This document shows positions 9,201-15,859 of a stretch of DNA of 16,496 nt, piece after piece; position 1 is the stretch's first letter, and every line of letters begins with the position of its first letter. Location of the stretch: the NCBI GenBank assembly GCA_014380155.1, contig JACMKJ010000378.1, forward strand, positions 1-16,496, in the 5' to 3' direction. Origin of the DNA: Rhizobacter sp. GTDB lineage: Bacteria; Pseudomonadota; Gammaproteobacteria; Burkholderiales; Burkholderiaceae_C. Below the pieces are notes generated by a model. The model saw only the letters and a program-made list of their open reading frames with translations. It made no database searches and had not been told where the DNA came from. The translations under genes were made by a program, and so were the position numbers.

Positions 9201-9827
9201 GCTCTTGTGGCTGTCTTGCGTGGTGTAGCGGCCGGCGGTGTCGATGAGCACGGCCTGGTCGGTGAACCACCAATCGCAGTTGCGCGTGCCGCCCACGCCC
9301 TTCACGGAGTGTTCGCCAGAAGCGCCGGCCAGCGGGAAGTTGAGGCCAGAGTTGACGAGCGCGGTGGTCTTGCCCGAGCCGGGCGCGCCGATGATCACGT
9401 ACCAGGGCAGCTCGTAGAGATAACGTTTGCCGACGCGCGACGACAGGCCGCTCCACAGACCGGAGATGCCGGTCTTGGGCTGCTCGAACTGCGCGGTCTT
9501 GAGCGTTTGCAGCGCCTTGGAGAAACGCTCGTTAAGCGTCTTGATCTCTCCATCGCTCGGGTCGGCCGCCGCGGCGGGCGCCAGCAGTTGGTCCACGACC
9601 TTGTCGTTTTTCTTGCGCGAGGCAAAGAGCTTCCACACATTGCGCAACACGATCAGCAGAACGATCAGGCCGATGAACACCAGCCGCGCCGTCACGCCGT
9701 CGAGCGGGCGCCAGTTGCCGATGGCCACCAGCGGGCCGACGATCCAGATCACCAGTGACAGGGCCAGCAGGCCGAGCACCAGAAGCACCCAGGGATTGAA
9801 GATGATGCCGAGGATCTTCTTGATCAT
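6231..9827 (-). CDS. tssM: Type VI secretion membrane-complex protein TssM (IcmF family)
   Basis: A 1198-residue IcmF-family protein of normal length. Two transmembrane helices lie at about 12-37 and 45-66. The cytoplasmic NTPase-like domain carries Walker A GAPGSGKTT (147-155), a DTAG Walker B/switch motif (196-199) and a TKCD base-recognition motif (280-283). A third transmembrane helix lies at about 456-483. The rest is the large periplasmic region, ending in the beta-rich C-terminal domain (about 1080-1190, with FILDVDGQ) that in known systems contacts the lipoprotein TssJ. TssM with TssL and TssJ forms the channel through which the contractile apparatus fires. The nucleotide-binding residues are complete, which is not so in every homologue. 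The ATG overlaps the tssL stop as ATGA. A long open frame on the opposite strand is a composition artefact. Confidence 0.97.
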   Translation of the reverse strand: MIKKILGIIFNPWVLLVLGLLALSLVIWIVGPLVAIGNWRPLDGVTARLVFIGLIVLLIVLRNVWKLFASRKKNDKVVDQLLAPAAAADPSDGEIKTLNERFSKALQTLKTAQFEQPKTGISGLWSGLSSRVGKRYLYELPWYVIIGAPGSGKTTALVNSGLNFPLAGASGEHSVKGVGGTRNCDWWFTDQAVLIDTAGRYTTQDSHKSTDAKAWEGFLNLLKRSRPRQPLNGVLVTVSVTDLLTQTAAERNLHAATVRQRLQELHQHLGMRFPIYLLVTKCDLLAGFMETLGDADKDTRAAPWGFTFRLDKQQHTDLSVFGSEFDALEKRLTDGLIGKLQMERDPGRRARIYGFPQQFEALRGLLKDHLEQVFSPSQFEAHPLLRGVYFVSGTQEGTPIDRMLGRIARTYRLERTVVPPNQSSGKSYFLSRLLKEVVFAESGLAGTDAKWERRRGMFALGAYVLVGVLAVSTLAAWGVSYLGNQRYVEKVGTAAEEVKKLVQATPNRNSPDVLVLLPALEATRDLARAGIGESVPLSLGFGLYQGKKLDAASKQAYRRMLIDAVLPRIALGIEEQLKNGNDNPELQYEALKAYVMLYDPERFDAAALKLYVTADWENSLPRSVTTEQRAALESHLDALLSEGAVVSPLPEDKTLVTQTRTRLVATPLTERIFRRLKRQGVGAEFPEFTVAKAAGPGAALVFTRGSGEPLTKGVPGLFTHEGYHKGFQREVERVAGQLAEEESWVLGVNDSARQNALKDLDIKLQLNDEVRRLFLSEYAKVWEDFVADIKMVKTANLAQAVQMARVLSAPDNPLVPLLKAMSRETTLRTNKDVVGQVETKARDALQRSREELSRLLGNKGTASAVAPGQAIESIVDDRFIGLRQMVSSPDGKLPAPVDGTVALISEVYTLLTAADTAVKGGNVPPPSEVPNKVKAEAARLPEPVRSLLNTLSVSGTSAALEITRSNLGNAINSEIGEFCRQAISGRYPFARSSTRDATQEDFARVFGPGGLFDTFFQKNLVNFVDTNTRPWSFKKVDGATMGTDSSTLLQFQNAATIRDTFFRGGGNQVGLRLDFKPIEMDATITQFILDVDGQIVKYAHGPQIPTSIQWPGPRGSSQVRVQVTPVSAAGASGLVNDGPWALFKLFDRQQLEPTGAPERWRATFNVDGRKATFMVTTSSVRNPFRLPELVQFSCPGKL

Positions 9828-11143
9828 GACCCGGCTCCGCGTGTGACGAACAAGGTGATCTCCACGCGCCGATTCAGCGCCCGGTTGGCAGGGGTGTCGT
9901 TGGTGGCCACGGGCTCGCCATCGGCGCGGCCTTCGGCACGCACACGCTCGGCCGGCAGGCCGTTGCTGACGAGGATCTCGCGCACGGTCTTGGCCCGCTC
10001 TTCCGAGAGGTGCCAGTTGGACGGGAAGCTCGCGGTGCGGATGCGCACGTTGTCGGTGTGACCGGTGACGGCAATGCCCCCCGGCACCTGCTTCAACGCT
10101 TCGGCTATGCGCTTCATCAGCGCCTCGCGTTCGGCGGTGAGCGAAGCGCTGGCCGGTGCGAACAGGCCATCACCGCGGATGATGATCACGCTGCGGTCGA
10201 CCTCGTCACGCACCGCCACCTGCTCGGCCTTGATGTCGGCCACCAGGAATTGCGCGAGCCGCGGCTTGGCCGCAGGCTGTTTGACGGGCGGTGACGGCGG
10301 TGCGAGGCGCAGCTCCTGGATGCGGCCGAACACCGGGTCGGAGTCGCCACTCAACTTGAACGCCAGGAAGCTGTAGATCGCCACCAGCAACAGCGCCACG
10401 ATGGCGGCCGTGACCCACAGCGGCAACCAGGTCAGCATGGAGCGCTTGGAAGGCTTTTCGCCCGCCCAGTTTTGTGCCAGCCCCGGAGGGTAGGCGCCGC
10501 GCTCTTTTTGCAGGATCTGCGCCAGCCGCTCGCGCACCGCTTCGAGCTGGGCCTTGCCGCCATCGACCACGCGGTAGCGGCCCTGGAAGTCGAGGCACAA
10601 CACGGCGTAGATGAGTTCGAGCAGGTCGCGGTTGGCGGCAGGGTTCTCGGCCAGCTTGGCCATCAGCTGAAAGACTTTTTCACCGCCGCCGGTTTCGTTG
10701 TGGAACATCGCCAAGAGGCTGTGCCGGCCCCACTGGCCTGAAGCACCCCACGGCATGGTGGCAGCCACTTCATCGAGCAAGGTGCACAGGATGTAGCGCG
10801 CGGCCAGCACACGCTCGGGGGCCATGCCCTTGGCGCGGGCAGCGGCTTCAAATTCGCGCAGGCCCTGGGCGATGGATTCGCGCAGCGCGGCGGGGTCAGG
10901 CAAGTGCGTGGTGGCGCGAATCTGCGGCACCAACGCGAGCAAGGGGTTGGCCAGCGCGACCAGCGGGTTGAGCCCACTCTCGCTCGGGCCGATGTCGGCT
11001 GCCACGTCAGCGGCTGCAGCCTGGCCCATGCGGGCCGCTGGCGAGGGCGCAGCCGCAGCGGCGCGACCACCCGGCGTGGGCATGATGAAGGTGCGACCGG
11101 TGTCGATGTCGGCAAACGGGTCGTCAGGGTTTGAGGTGCTCAT
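9824..11143 (-). CDS. tssL: Type VI secretion protein TssL (DotU family) with C-terminal OmpA/MotB peptidoglycan-binding domain
   Basis: A 439-residue extended TssL. An Ala/Pro-rich leader (about 1-55) is followed by the cytoplasmic DotU domain at about 60-230, with the conserved stretch RYILCTLLDEVAATMPWG. One transmembrane helix lies at about 238-262. After a Pro-rich linker comes an OmpA-like domain at about 315-435, with TGHTDN (360-365), SEERAKTV, GRADGEP and the closing NRALNRRVEI. TGHTDN and the NRRVEI arginine are the usual diaminopimelate contacts. In systems without this fusion the anchoring is done by a separate TagL-like protein. The ATG at 11143 is preferred, as GAGAGA lies just upstream; the GTG immediately before it (11146) is possible. 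The stop overlaps the tssM ATG, and a palindrome separates the gene from tssK. Confidence 0.96.
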   Translation of the reverse strand: MSTSNPDDPFADIDTGRTFIMPTPGGRAAAAAPSPAARMGQAAAADVAADIGPSESGLNPLVALANPLLALVPQIRATTHLPDPAALRESIAQGLREFEAAARAKGMAPERVLAARYILCTLLDEVAATMPWGASGQWGRHSLLAMFHNETGGGEKVFQLMAKLAENPAANRDLLELIYAVLCLDFQGRYRVVDGGKAQLEAVRERLAQILQKERGAYPPGLAQNWAGEKPSKRSMLTWLPLWVTAAIVALLLVAIYSFLAFKLSGDSDPVFGRIQELRLAPPSPPVKQPAAKPRLAQFLVADIKAEQVAVRDEVDRSVIIIRGDGLFAPASASLTAEREALMKRIAEALKQVPGGIAVTGHTDNVRIRTASFPSNWHLSEERAKTVREILVSNGLPAERVRAEGRADGEPVATNDTPANRALNRRVEITLFVTRGAGS

Positions 11144-11160
11144 CACGTTCTCTCAGCTGG

Positions 11161-11180
11161 CTCCGTTCGCGCGAACGGAG
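11161..11180. repeat. Perfect 20-base palindrome between tssK and tssL
   Basis: CTCCGTTCGC followed directly by its exact reverse complement GCGAACGGAG fills most of the 43-base gap between tssK and tssL. As RNA it can fold into an 8-base stem with a GCGC loop. There is no T-run on either side, so it is not a typical terminator. It could tune the amount of tssL message or translation relative to tssK. Its ends (CCGTTCG and CGAACGG) match the outer ends of the larger repeat at 13106-13163, suggesting a shared origin. Confidence 0.8.
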
Positions 11181-11186
11181 TGGTGC

Positions 11187-12521
11187 TTATTTCCGAATCG
11201 CCCACAACTCCAGCTCCAGCCCCGGGAAGTCACCCGAGATGTGCATGGCCACGTTGCCGTTCTGTTCGATCGGTTTCCACAGCTCGCCCCCACGGTCGAG
11301 CTCGAAGTAGAAGTAGCCGGCATGGAAAGGCAACTGGCGTGGCGCCACCGGCAGCGAGCGCAGGCCGATGCCGGGCAGCTGCAGGTTGACGAGGTCGCGC
11401 AGCTTCTCGGGCGGGCCGATCTTGGTCTGCGCCGGGAAGCGCTGGCGCAGCTGCTCGCCGGGCACCTGGGCGTTGACGGCCAGCACGAAGGTGCCGGTGC
11501 GAGCCAGCTCCATGTCGGTGACCACCGCCGTGCGCACACCATGGTTGCGGTTGACAAGGTCGAGCTGAATCGCGTTTTGCTCCAGAACCGAGGTGAGCAT
11601 GCCGCGCAGCGAATCAAAGACGGGCGTGAAGGTGCGGGCAAGGTCGTCGTGGCGGTACGGCGGAAACTCCGGCGGGCGGCGCGCGCTGGTCGAGAGCGTG
11701 GCCAGGTCGCCGGCCAGGCGCAGGCAGTCGCCATGCAGCTCGCGCGGGTGCACGTTGGGTGTGGCGGCGTGTTGGCTGAAGACGGGCTCGTTGCGGTTGA
11801 GCGTTTGCAGCATCAGAAAGTCAGCCAGCTCCGACACGCCATGGCTCAGCTGCCCCATGCGCCCGGCCAGGGCCTGGGCGCGCTGCAGGATCAAGCCGTG
11901 CAGCAGCGACGCATTGGCCGAAAGCTGCGCCGTGGCCTCGATGGCCACCTGCGGCGCGATGTAGCTGCGCTCGAGCGTCACCTGCCCATCACTGCGGCGC
12001 TCGGCCACCACGGCCACACCGAGCAAGGCATAGGCTTCGCTTGCCTCCTTGGCGCGCACCAGGCGCAGGCGCAGGCGGCCGGTTTGGATGGTGGTGGGTT
12101 CGTCTGACGCGTCGGTGTTGTCGCGCACGTCTTCTTCAACGGCACCGTAGCGGGCCAGCTCACCGGCCTCTCCTGCGCCGAAGTCGACCTCGTTCAGGCC
12201 TTCGCGCTGCAGCGGCAAGGCGAGGTAGATGATCTCGCCCTTCACATCGGCCGGCACCTCCATCGGCGCGGGCAGCGGGTCGAGTTGCGGCATGGAAAAC
12301 GGCGTGCCGTCAGGCAACAGGCCACTGGCACGCGAGATGCCGAGCTTGCCCAGGGCCAGCAGGCCCTCGTCAAGCTCCAGCTCGGTGAAGCCCCAGGCAA
12401 ACGGCGAGATGCTGCGGGCTCGCGCATCGATCAGTCGCTCCAGGTAGCGGGTTTCTTGCTGAAAGTGATGGGGCTGCAAGAACATGCCCGAAGACCACAC
12501 GACTTTGGCGCGCCAGCTCAT
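11187..12521 (-). CDS. tssK: Type VI secretion baseplate protein TssK
   Basis: A 444-residue TssK of normal length. The N-terminus carries the family signature VVWSSGMFLQPHHFQQETRYLERL (about 8-31), followed by the shell and stalk region resembling the siphophage receptor-binding protein fold. The C-terminal head ends in YFYFELDRGGELWKPIEQNGNVAMHISGDFPGLELELWAIRK. TssK is a cytoplasmic trimer that links the baseplate (TssE-F-G-VgrG) to the TssJ-L-M membrane complex through TssL and TssM, so placing it between tssJ and tssL is functionally sensible. The ATG at 12521 is taken because the signature begins right after it; no strong ribosome site is visible. It lies 40 bases after the tssJ stop. 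No other baseplate gene is present in the window. Confidence 0.96.
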   Translation of the reverse strand: MSWRAKVVWSSGMFLQPHHFQQETRYLERLIDARARSISPFAWGFTELELDEGLLALGKLGISRASGLLPDGTPFSMPQLDPLPAPMEVPADVKGEIIYLALPLQREGLNEVDFGAGEAGELARYGAVEEDVRDNTDASDEPTTIQTGRLRLRLVRAKEASEAYALLGVAVVAERRSDGQVTLERSYIAPQVAIEATAQLSANASLLHGLILQRAQALAGRMGQLSHGVSELADFLMLQTLNRNEPVFSQHAATPNVHPRELHGDCLRLAGDLATLSTSARRPPEFPPYRHDDLARTFTPVFDSLRGMLTSVLEQNAIQLDLVNRNHGVRTAVVTDMELARTGTFVLAVNAQVPGEQLRQRFPAQTKIGPPEKLRDLVNLQLPGIGLRSLPVAPRQLPFHAGYFYFELDRGGELWKPIEQNGNVAMHISGDFPGLELELWAIRK

Positions 12522-12561
12522 GTTGTTGTGCTTGGAGTTGGGGGATGAACGGGGTGCAGCC

Positions 12562-13062
12562 TCAGGGCTTGGGCGAAGTGCGCTTGGCCTGAACCGTGAT
12601 GTCGCTGAGGTCGATGGCCATCACGTTCTTCTTGCCCGCAGCCACCGGCACCACGGCGCGCCAGCGGGCGCGCTCGAGCTCACGGAAGGCGACCATCACG
12701 CCGATGAACTTGGTGTCGGGCGACAGCGGCTTGACGAGCGGTTTGGTCTCGCCGGGGCGCAACACAAACTCTTCGCGGCTGATCATCTCGGCGCCGAGCA
12801 CCGCCTGATCTTTCTCGAACAGCGACACAAAGTCGGCCTGCTCGAACAGCGTGGGCGACTTCAGCTCGAACACCCGCACCACCACGGGGGATGGGCGTTT
12901 GCGCGAATCGGGGTTGACCTCGGCCGAGGCCGCCACCTTGGCCTCGAGCGACGTCTTGCCGCCGCCGAACATGGCGCAACCCGGCAGCGACACACTGGCC
13001 GACAAGGCCGCCGCGAGCAACAGGCGGCGGGACAGATTAGATGTTTTGGCGTTTGATTGCAT
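12562..13062 (-). CDS. tssJ: Type VI secretion outer-membrane lipoprotein TssJ (VasD/SciN family)
   Basis: A 166-residue lipoprotein precursor. Basic residues (SRR, 11-13) and a hydrophobic core (LLLAAALSASVSL) lead to the lipobox LPGC, with Cys29 the predicted lipidated residue. The mature part has the transthyretin-like beta pattern of TssJ, including VVRVFELKSPTLFEQADFVSLFEKD and, near the C-terminus, FRELERARWRAVVPV. TssJ anchors the periplasmic end of TssM to the outer membrane. It is the first gene of the block, with AGGAA about four bases before the ATG. The 240-base region upstream must hold the operon promoter if all six genes are co-transcribed, but no clear -35/-10 pair or sigma-54 (GG-N10-GC) site was found there. 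Confidence 0.94.
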   Translation of the reverse strand: MQSNAKTSNLSRRLLLAAALSASVSLPGCAMFGGGKTSLEAKVAASAEVNPDSRKRPSPVVVRVFELKSPTLFEQADFVSLFEKDQAVLGAEMISREEFVLRPGETKPLVKPLSPDTKFIGVMVAFRELERARWRAVVPVAAGKKNVMAIDLSDITVQAKRTSPKP

Positions 13063-13302
13063 GGATTCCTGAGGCCTTTCGGTTGACCCACATCCATGCG
13101 CGTCTCCGTTCGCACTGAGGTGTCGAAGTGCAGCGCAGGGCTTCGATACCTCAGCCCGAACGGTCTCAGGCGGGGCCGCTCGCAGAATACCGGCGACACC
13201 TGCGCGTGCGGCGTGACTAAGGTAATCCGAGCCTTCGTGCCTCCACCAACTGGTTGACGAAGGTCAGTTGGAACACACGCGCCGCAGGCATAGGCTTGCT
13301 TC
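13063..13302. other. Divergent intergenic region between tssJ and mltA
   Basis: This 240-base region must serve as the upstream region of both the type VI block (leftward) and mltA (rightward). It contains the palindromic repeat at 13106-13163 and a smaller inverted repeat (CCAACTG at 13246-13252, CAGTTGG at 13265-13271). For mltA, TTGGAA (13268-13273) lies 17 bases before TAGGCT (13291-13296), but that pair would start transcription at the ATG itself, so I do not call it. For tssJ, a TATTCT-like -10 exists on the minus strand at 13184-13189 without a good -35. No open reading frame is supported here. Confidence 0.6.
13106..13163. repeat. Imperfect palindromic intergenic repeat
   Basis: A 23-base left arm (13106-13128) and a 23-base right arm (13141-13163) are inverted copies matching at 20 of 23 positions, around a 12-base loop. 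The arms open with CCGTTCG and close with TCGAAG, with a CTGAGGT core. I recall near-identical palindromes (CCGTTCG, CTGAG, TCGAAG order) dispersed between genes in many Burkholderiales and pseudomonad genomes, so this is probably one member of a REP-like family rather than a site specific to this operon. It lies 44 bases upstream of the tssJ start and could form a long hairpin in the tssJ leader. Confidence 0.8.
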
Positions 13303-14985
13303 ATGAAACTGCTGACCTACTCGGTGTTTGCCCTTGCCACAGTTGTGGGGCTGGCAGGCTGTGCTTCGAAGCAGGCGGCTGCCCCGAGCCCGAGCAAACC
13401 CGCCGAGCCACCGGTGGCCACCGCCCCGGCCGCGGAGAAGAAGCTCTCGAACGCGCCCCCCGCCAAGACCGGCCCCAAGCTGCCGAGCGAGGTGCGCACG
13501 CGCAACGCCATGTTCAAGCTGACGTCCTATGACGAGCTGCCGGGTTGGCAACAAGACGACATGCGCGCGAGCTGGAGCGCCTTTCGCAACTCGTGCGATG
13601 TGCTGCAGAAGCGCGAAGACTGGCGCGAGATCTGTGCCGACTCTAAAACCGTGCCGCCCAACACGCGTGCCATGCGCAGCTTCTTCGAGAGCCGCTTCAC
13701 GCTGCTACGCATCTTGCACACCGACTCGCGTGGCGATGGCGAGGTCACCGGCTACTTCGAGCCCCTGCTCGAAGGCCAGGCGCAGCGCGACGCCGAGTTC
13801 AACACCCCGGTGATGGGCGTGCCGCGCGATCTCTACACCATCGACTGGTCGCGTGTGCCTGCCGCGCAGCGACGCTCGGTGGTGCGCGTCAAACCCGAAG
13901 GCAACCTGTTGCTGCTGGCCCAACCGGGCGATGCCGCCAGCTACCCGCTCGACCTGCGCCGCTTTGTGCTCGACGACCGCGACCGCCGCCTGCGCCTGCG
14001 CCTGGTGGGCGATGCCGGCAGCCCGGCCGCGCGTGTCGACCCGTACTACACCCGTGCCGAGCTTGATGCACTGGGGCTGCCGCAAGGCATCAACGCGCCG
14101 GTGGTGACCTGGGTCAACGACCCACTGGCGCTGTACGCGATGCAGGTGCAAGGCTCGGGCCGCGTGCGCATGCCTAACGGGCAAATCTTGCGGCTGCAAT
14201 ACGCCGAACAAAACGGCCACCCGTTCAAACCGCTGCGGGTCACGCCCAAGGCCAAGGTCGTGGTCGCCACACGGGGCCTGAGCGGCGGCAACACCGCCGA
14301 CCGAGCCGATGAATTCGAGATCGAAGGTGATGCGCCCGGTGATGCCGAGGCCCCGGTACTCACCCGAGGTGTCACGCTCGCGCAGCGCGCGCCTGCGGCC
14401 AAGCCTGCCGGCAACGACCCGCTGGTCGACGAGCTGCTCAAGGGCGCGCGCAAACCGGCGGCGGCGCCCGCCACAACACAGGCCAGACCGCAGCCAGCGG
14501 TTGCAGCGCAGCCCAAGCCCGCGCTGGCGGGCAAGCTCTCGTCCGATCCCAGCTACGTGTTCTTCAAGACGGTGCCCGAGCGCCCGCAGTCCGAAGGCCC
14601 GCAAGGCGCGCTGGGTGTGCCGCTGACGCCGGGCCGCTCGGTGGCCGTCGACCCGCGTGTGACGCCGCTCGGCTACCCCGTGTTCCTCAGCGCGCCCGCG
14701 CCGGCAGGCTCCAACATCTCGATGCAGCGCCTGGTGTTTGCACAAGACACCGGCGGCGCCATTCGCGGCGCGGTGCGGGCCGACTACTTCTGGGGCTTCG
14801 GCAACGAAGCCGGCCAGATGGCACGCGCCACCCGCCACCGGGGCCAGATGTGGGTGCTGCTGCCCACCGCCGAGGCCAGCCGCCTGGCCACCAGCAAGCT
14901 GGTCACGCGCGGCGTGTCGCTGGGCGGCGAGACGGAGAACTCGTGCCTGGTGCCTGACGGCGAGTTTTGCTCCGAGGCAGACTGA
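13303..14985 (+). CDS. mltA: Membrane-bound lytic murein transglycosylase A (MltA family) lipoprotein
   Basis: A 560-residue precursor with a lipoprotein signal: MKLLTYSVFALATVVGLAGC, lipidated Cys20. The MltA domain begins after an Ala/Pro/Lys linker, with GEVTGYFEPLLEG typical of the family. The C-terminal 3D domain carries QDTGGAIRG (D482), then RADYFWG (D494), then GQMWVLLP. D494 aligns by eye with the E. coli catalytic aspartate (Asp308 of the mature enzyme). The predicted reaction is non-hydrolytic cleavage of the MurNAc-GlcNAc bond to give 1,6-anhydroMurNAc, at the inner face of the outer membrane. Between NGHPFKPLR and DPSYVFFK, about residues 312-414 are Ala/Pro-rich and lack the MSMQAI-type segment I recall from E. 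coli MltA, which is about 365 residues overall. The gene is divergent from tssJ. Its 3' end overlaps the convergent LysR gene by 83 bases. No strong ribosome site is seen. Confidence 0.93.
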   Translation: MKLLTYSVFALATVVGLAGCASKQAAAPSPSKPAEPPVATAPAAEKKLSNAPPAKTGPKLPSEVRTRNAMFKLTSYDELPGWQQDDMRASWSAFRNSCDVLQKREDWREICADSKTVPPNTRAMRSFFESRFTLLRILHTDSRGDGEVTGYFEPLLEGQAQRDAEFNTPVMGVPRDLYTIDWSRVPAAQRRSVVRVKPEGNLLLLAQPGDAASYPLDLRRFVLDDRDRRLRLRLVGDAGSPAARVDPYYTRAELDALGLPQGINAPVVTWVNDPLALYAMQVQGSGRVRMPNGQILRLQYAEQNGHPFKPLRVTPKAKVVVATRGLSGGNTADRADEFEIEGDAPGDAEAPVLTRGVTLAQRAPAAKPAGNDPLVDELLKGARKPAAAPATTQARPQPAVAAQPKPALAGKLSSDPSYVFFKTVPERPQSEGPQGALGVPLTPGRSVAVDPRVTPLGYPVFLSAPAPAGSNISMQRLVFAQDTGGAIRGAVRADYFWGFGNEAGQMARATRHRGQMWVLLPTAEASRLATSKLVTRGVSLGGETENSCLVPDGEFCSEAD

Positions 14986-15859
14986 GCGCCGAAGCGTCGT
15001 CCTCCCCGATGGTGGCGCCCCACGCGCGCAGCGCCGCGCCCACGTGGGCATCACGCCTTCGCACCAGCAAGGTCTCGACCCACATCGGCTTGGGCGCCAA
15101 CGCACTCACACGCAAATCGTCACGGCCCCGATACGCATCGACCGCGCTGCGCGGCAGCACGCTCACGCCCACCCCCGCGCCCACACAACCGAGCAAGCCC
15201 TCCAGCGTGCCGAACTCCAGGCGCCGAAACGGCAGCCAGCCGCTCGCCGCGAAATGGGCCTCCAACCGCTGCCGGTAAGAGCAGCCCTGGCGAAACATGA
15301 CGGCGGTGAGGCCACCATCTCGCAATTGCACATCGGGCTCGCCGGCATCGACCGCAGTGACCAGCACAAGCTCCTCACGAAACACCGACGCGGCCAGCAG
15401 GTCGGGGTGATCGACCGGCCCGGCCACCAAGGCGGTGTCGAGGCGACGGGCCAACACATGCTCGAGCAGCTCGGCAGTGGGCCCGGTGCGCACCTCCAGT
15501 TGCACGTCGGGGTGCGCCCGGTGAAAGCGGCCCAGCACGGCAGGCAGTCGCACGGCGGCGGTGGTTTCCATCGAGCCGATGCGCAGGCTGCCACGCACCA
15601 GGCCGTCGTCACGCACCGCCGAGAGGGCTTCGGTCGCCAAGTCCGCCAGGCGCTGCGCGTAGGCGAGCAGCCGGGTGCCGGCGTCGGTGAGCGACATGCC
15701 CCGGCTGTGGCGCAGAAAGAGGCTCACGCCCAGCTCGCCTTCCAGCTGCTTGAGGCGCGTGGTGACGTTGGACTGCACCGTGTGCAGCTCCTGCGCCGCC
15801 GCACTCACCGAGCCTCGGCGGGCTACGGCGGCGAAGGTGGCCAATGCAGTCGGGTCCAT
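14903..15859 (-). CDS. LysR-type transcriptional regulator
   Basis: A 318-residue LysR-family regulator. The winged helix-turn-helix covers about residues 1-60 (LATFAAVARRGSVSAAAQELHTVQSNVTTRLKQLEGELGVSLFLR). The substrate-binding domain runs from about 90 to 290 and includes GSLRIGSMETTAAVRLPAVLGRFHRAHPDVQLEVRTG. The effector is unknown. The ATG at 15859 is preferred because GGAG lies five bases upstream and MDPTAL is a typical LysR opening; an ATG at 15880 would add seven residues and lie within the operator palindrome. The last 25 or so residues (Arg/Ser/Pro-rich) are encoded opposite the mltA 3' end and look like run-on sequence rather than a conserved domain. The gene is divergent from the nitronate monooxygenase-like gene, which by common LysR logic is its likely target. 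Confidence 0.93.
   Translation of the reverse strand: MDPTALATFAAVARRGSVSAAAQELHTVQSNVTTRLKQLEGELGVSLFLRHSRGMSLTDAGTRLLAYAQRLADLATEALSAVRDDGLVRGSLRIGSMETTAAVRLPAVLGRFHRAHPDVQLEVRTGPTAELLEHVLARRLDTALVAGPVDHPDLLAASVFREELVLVTAVDAGEPDVQLRDGGLTAVMFRQGCSYRQRLEAHFAASGWLPFRRLEFGTLEGLLGCVGAGVGVSVLPRSAVDAYRGRDDLRVSALAPKPMWVETLLVRRRDAHVGAALRAWGATIGEDDASALSLPRSKTRRQAPGTSSPSRRPATRRA

Noticed and set aside
6381..9758. Open frame of 1125 codons on the plus strand opposite tssM
   Set aside because: It is rich in Arg, Gln, His, Leu and Gly with no recognisable domain and lies opposite a full-length conserved gene. Such frames are expected from high third-position GC.
10824..12107. Open frame of 427 codons on the plus strand across tssL and tssK
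   Set aside because: It spans the gap between two real genes and has shadow composition without any recognisable family.
13705..15105. Open frame of 466 codons on the minus strand opposite mltA
   Set aside because: It has shadow composition and overlaps the real LysR gene in another frame.
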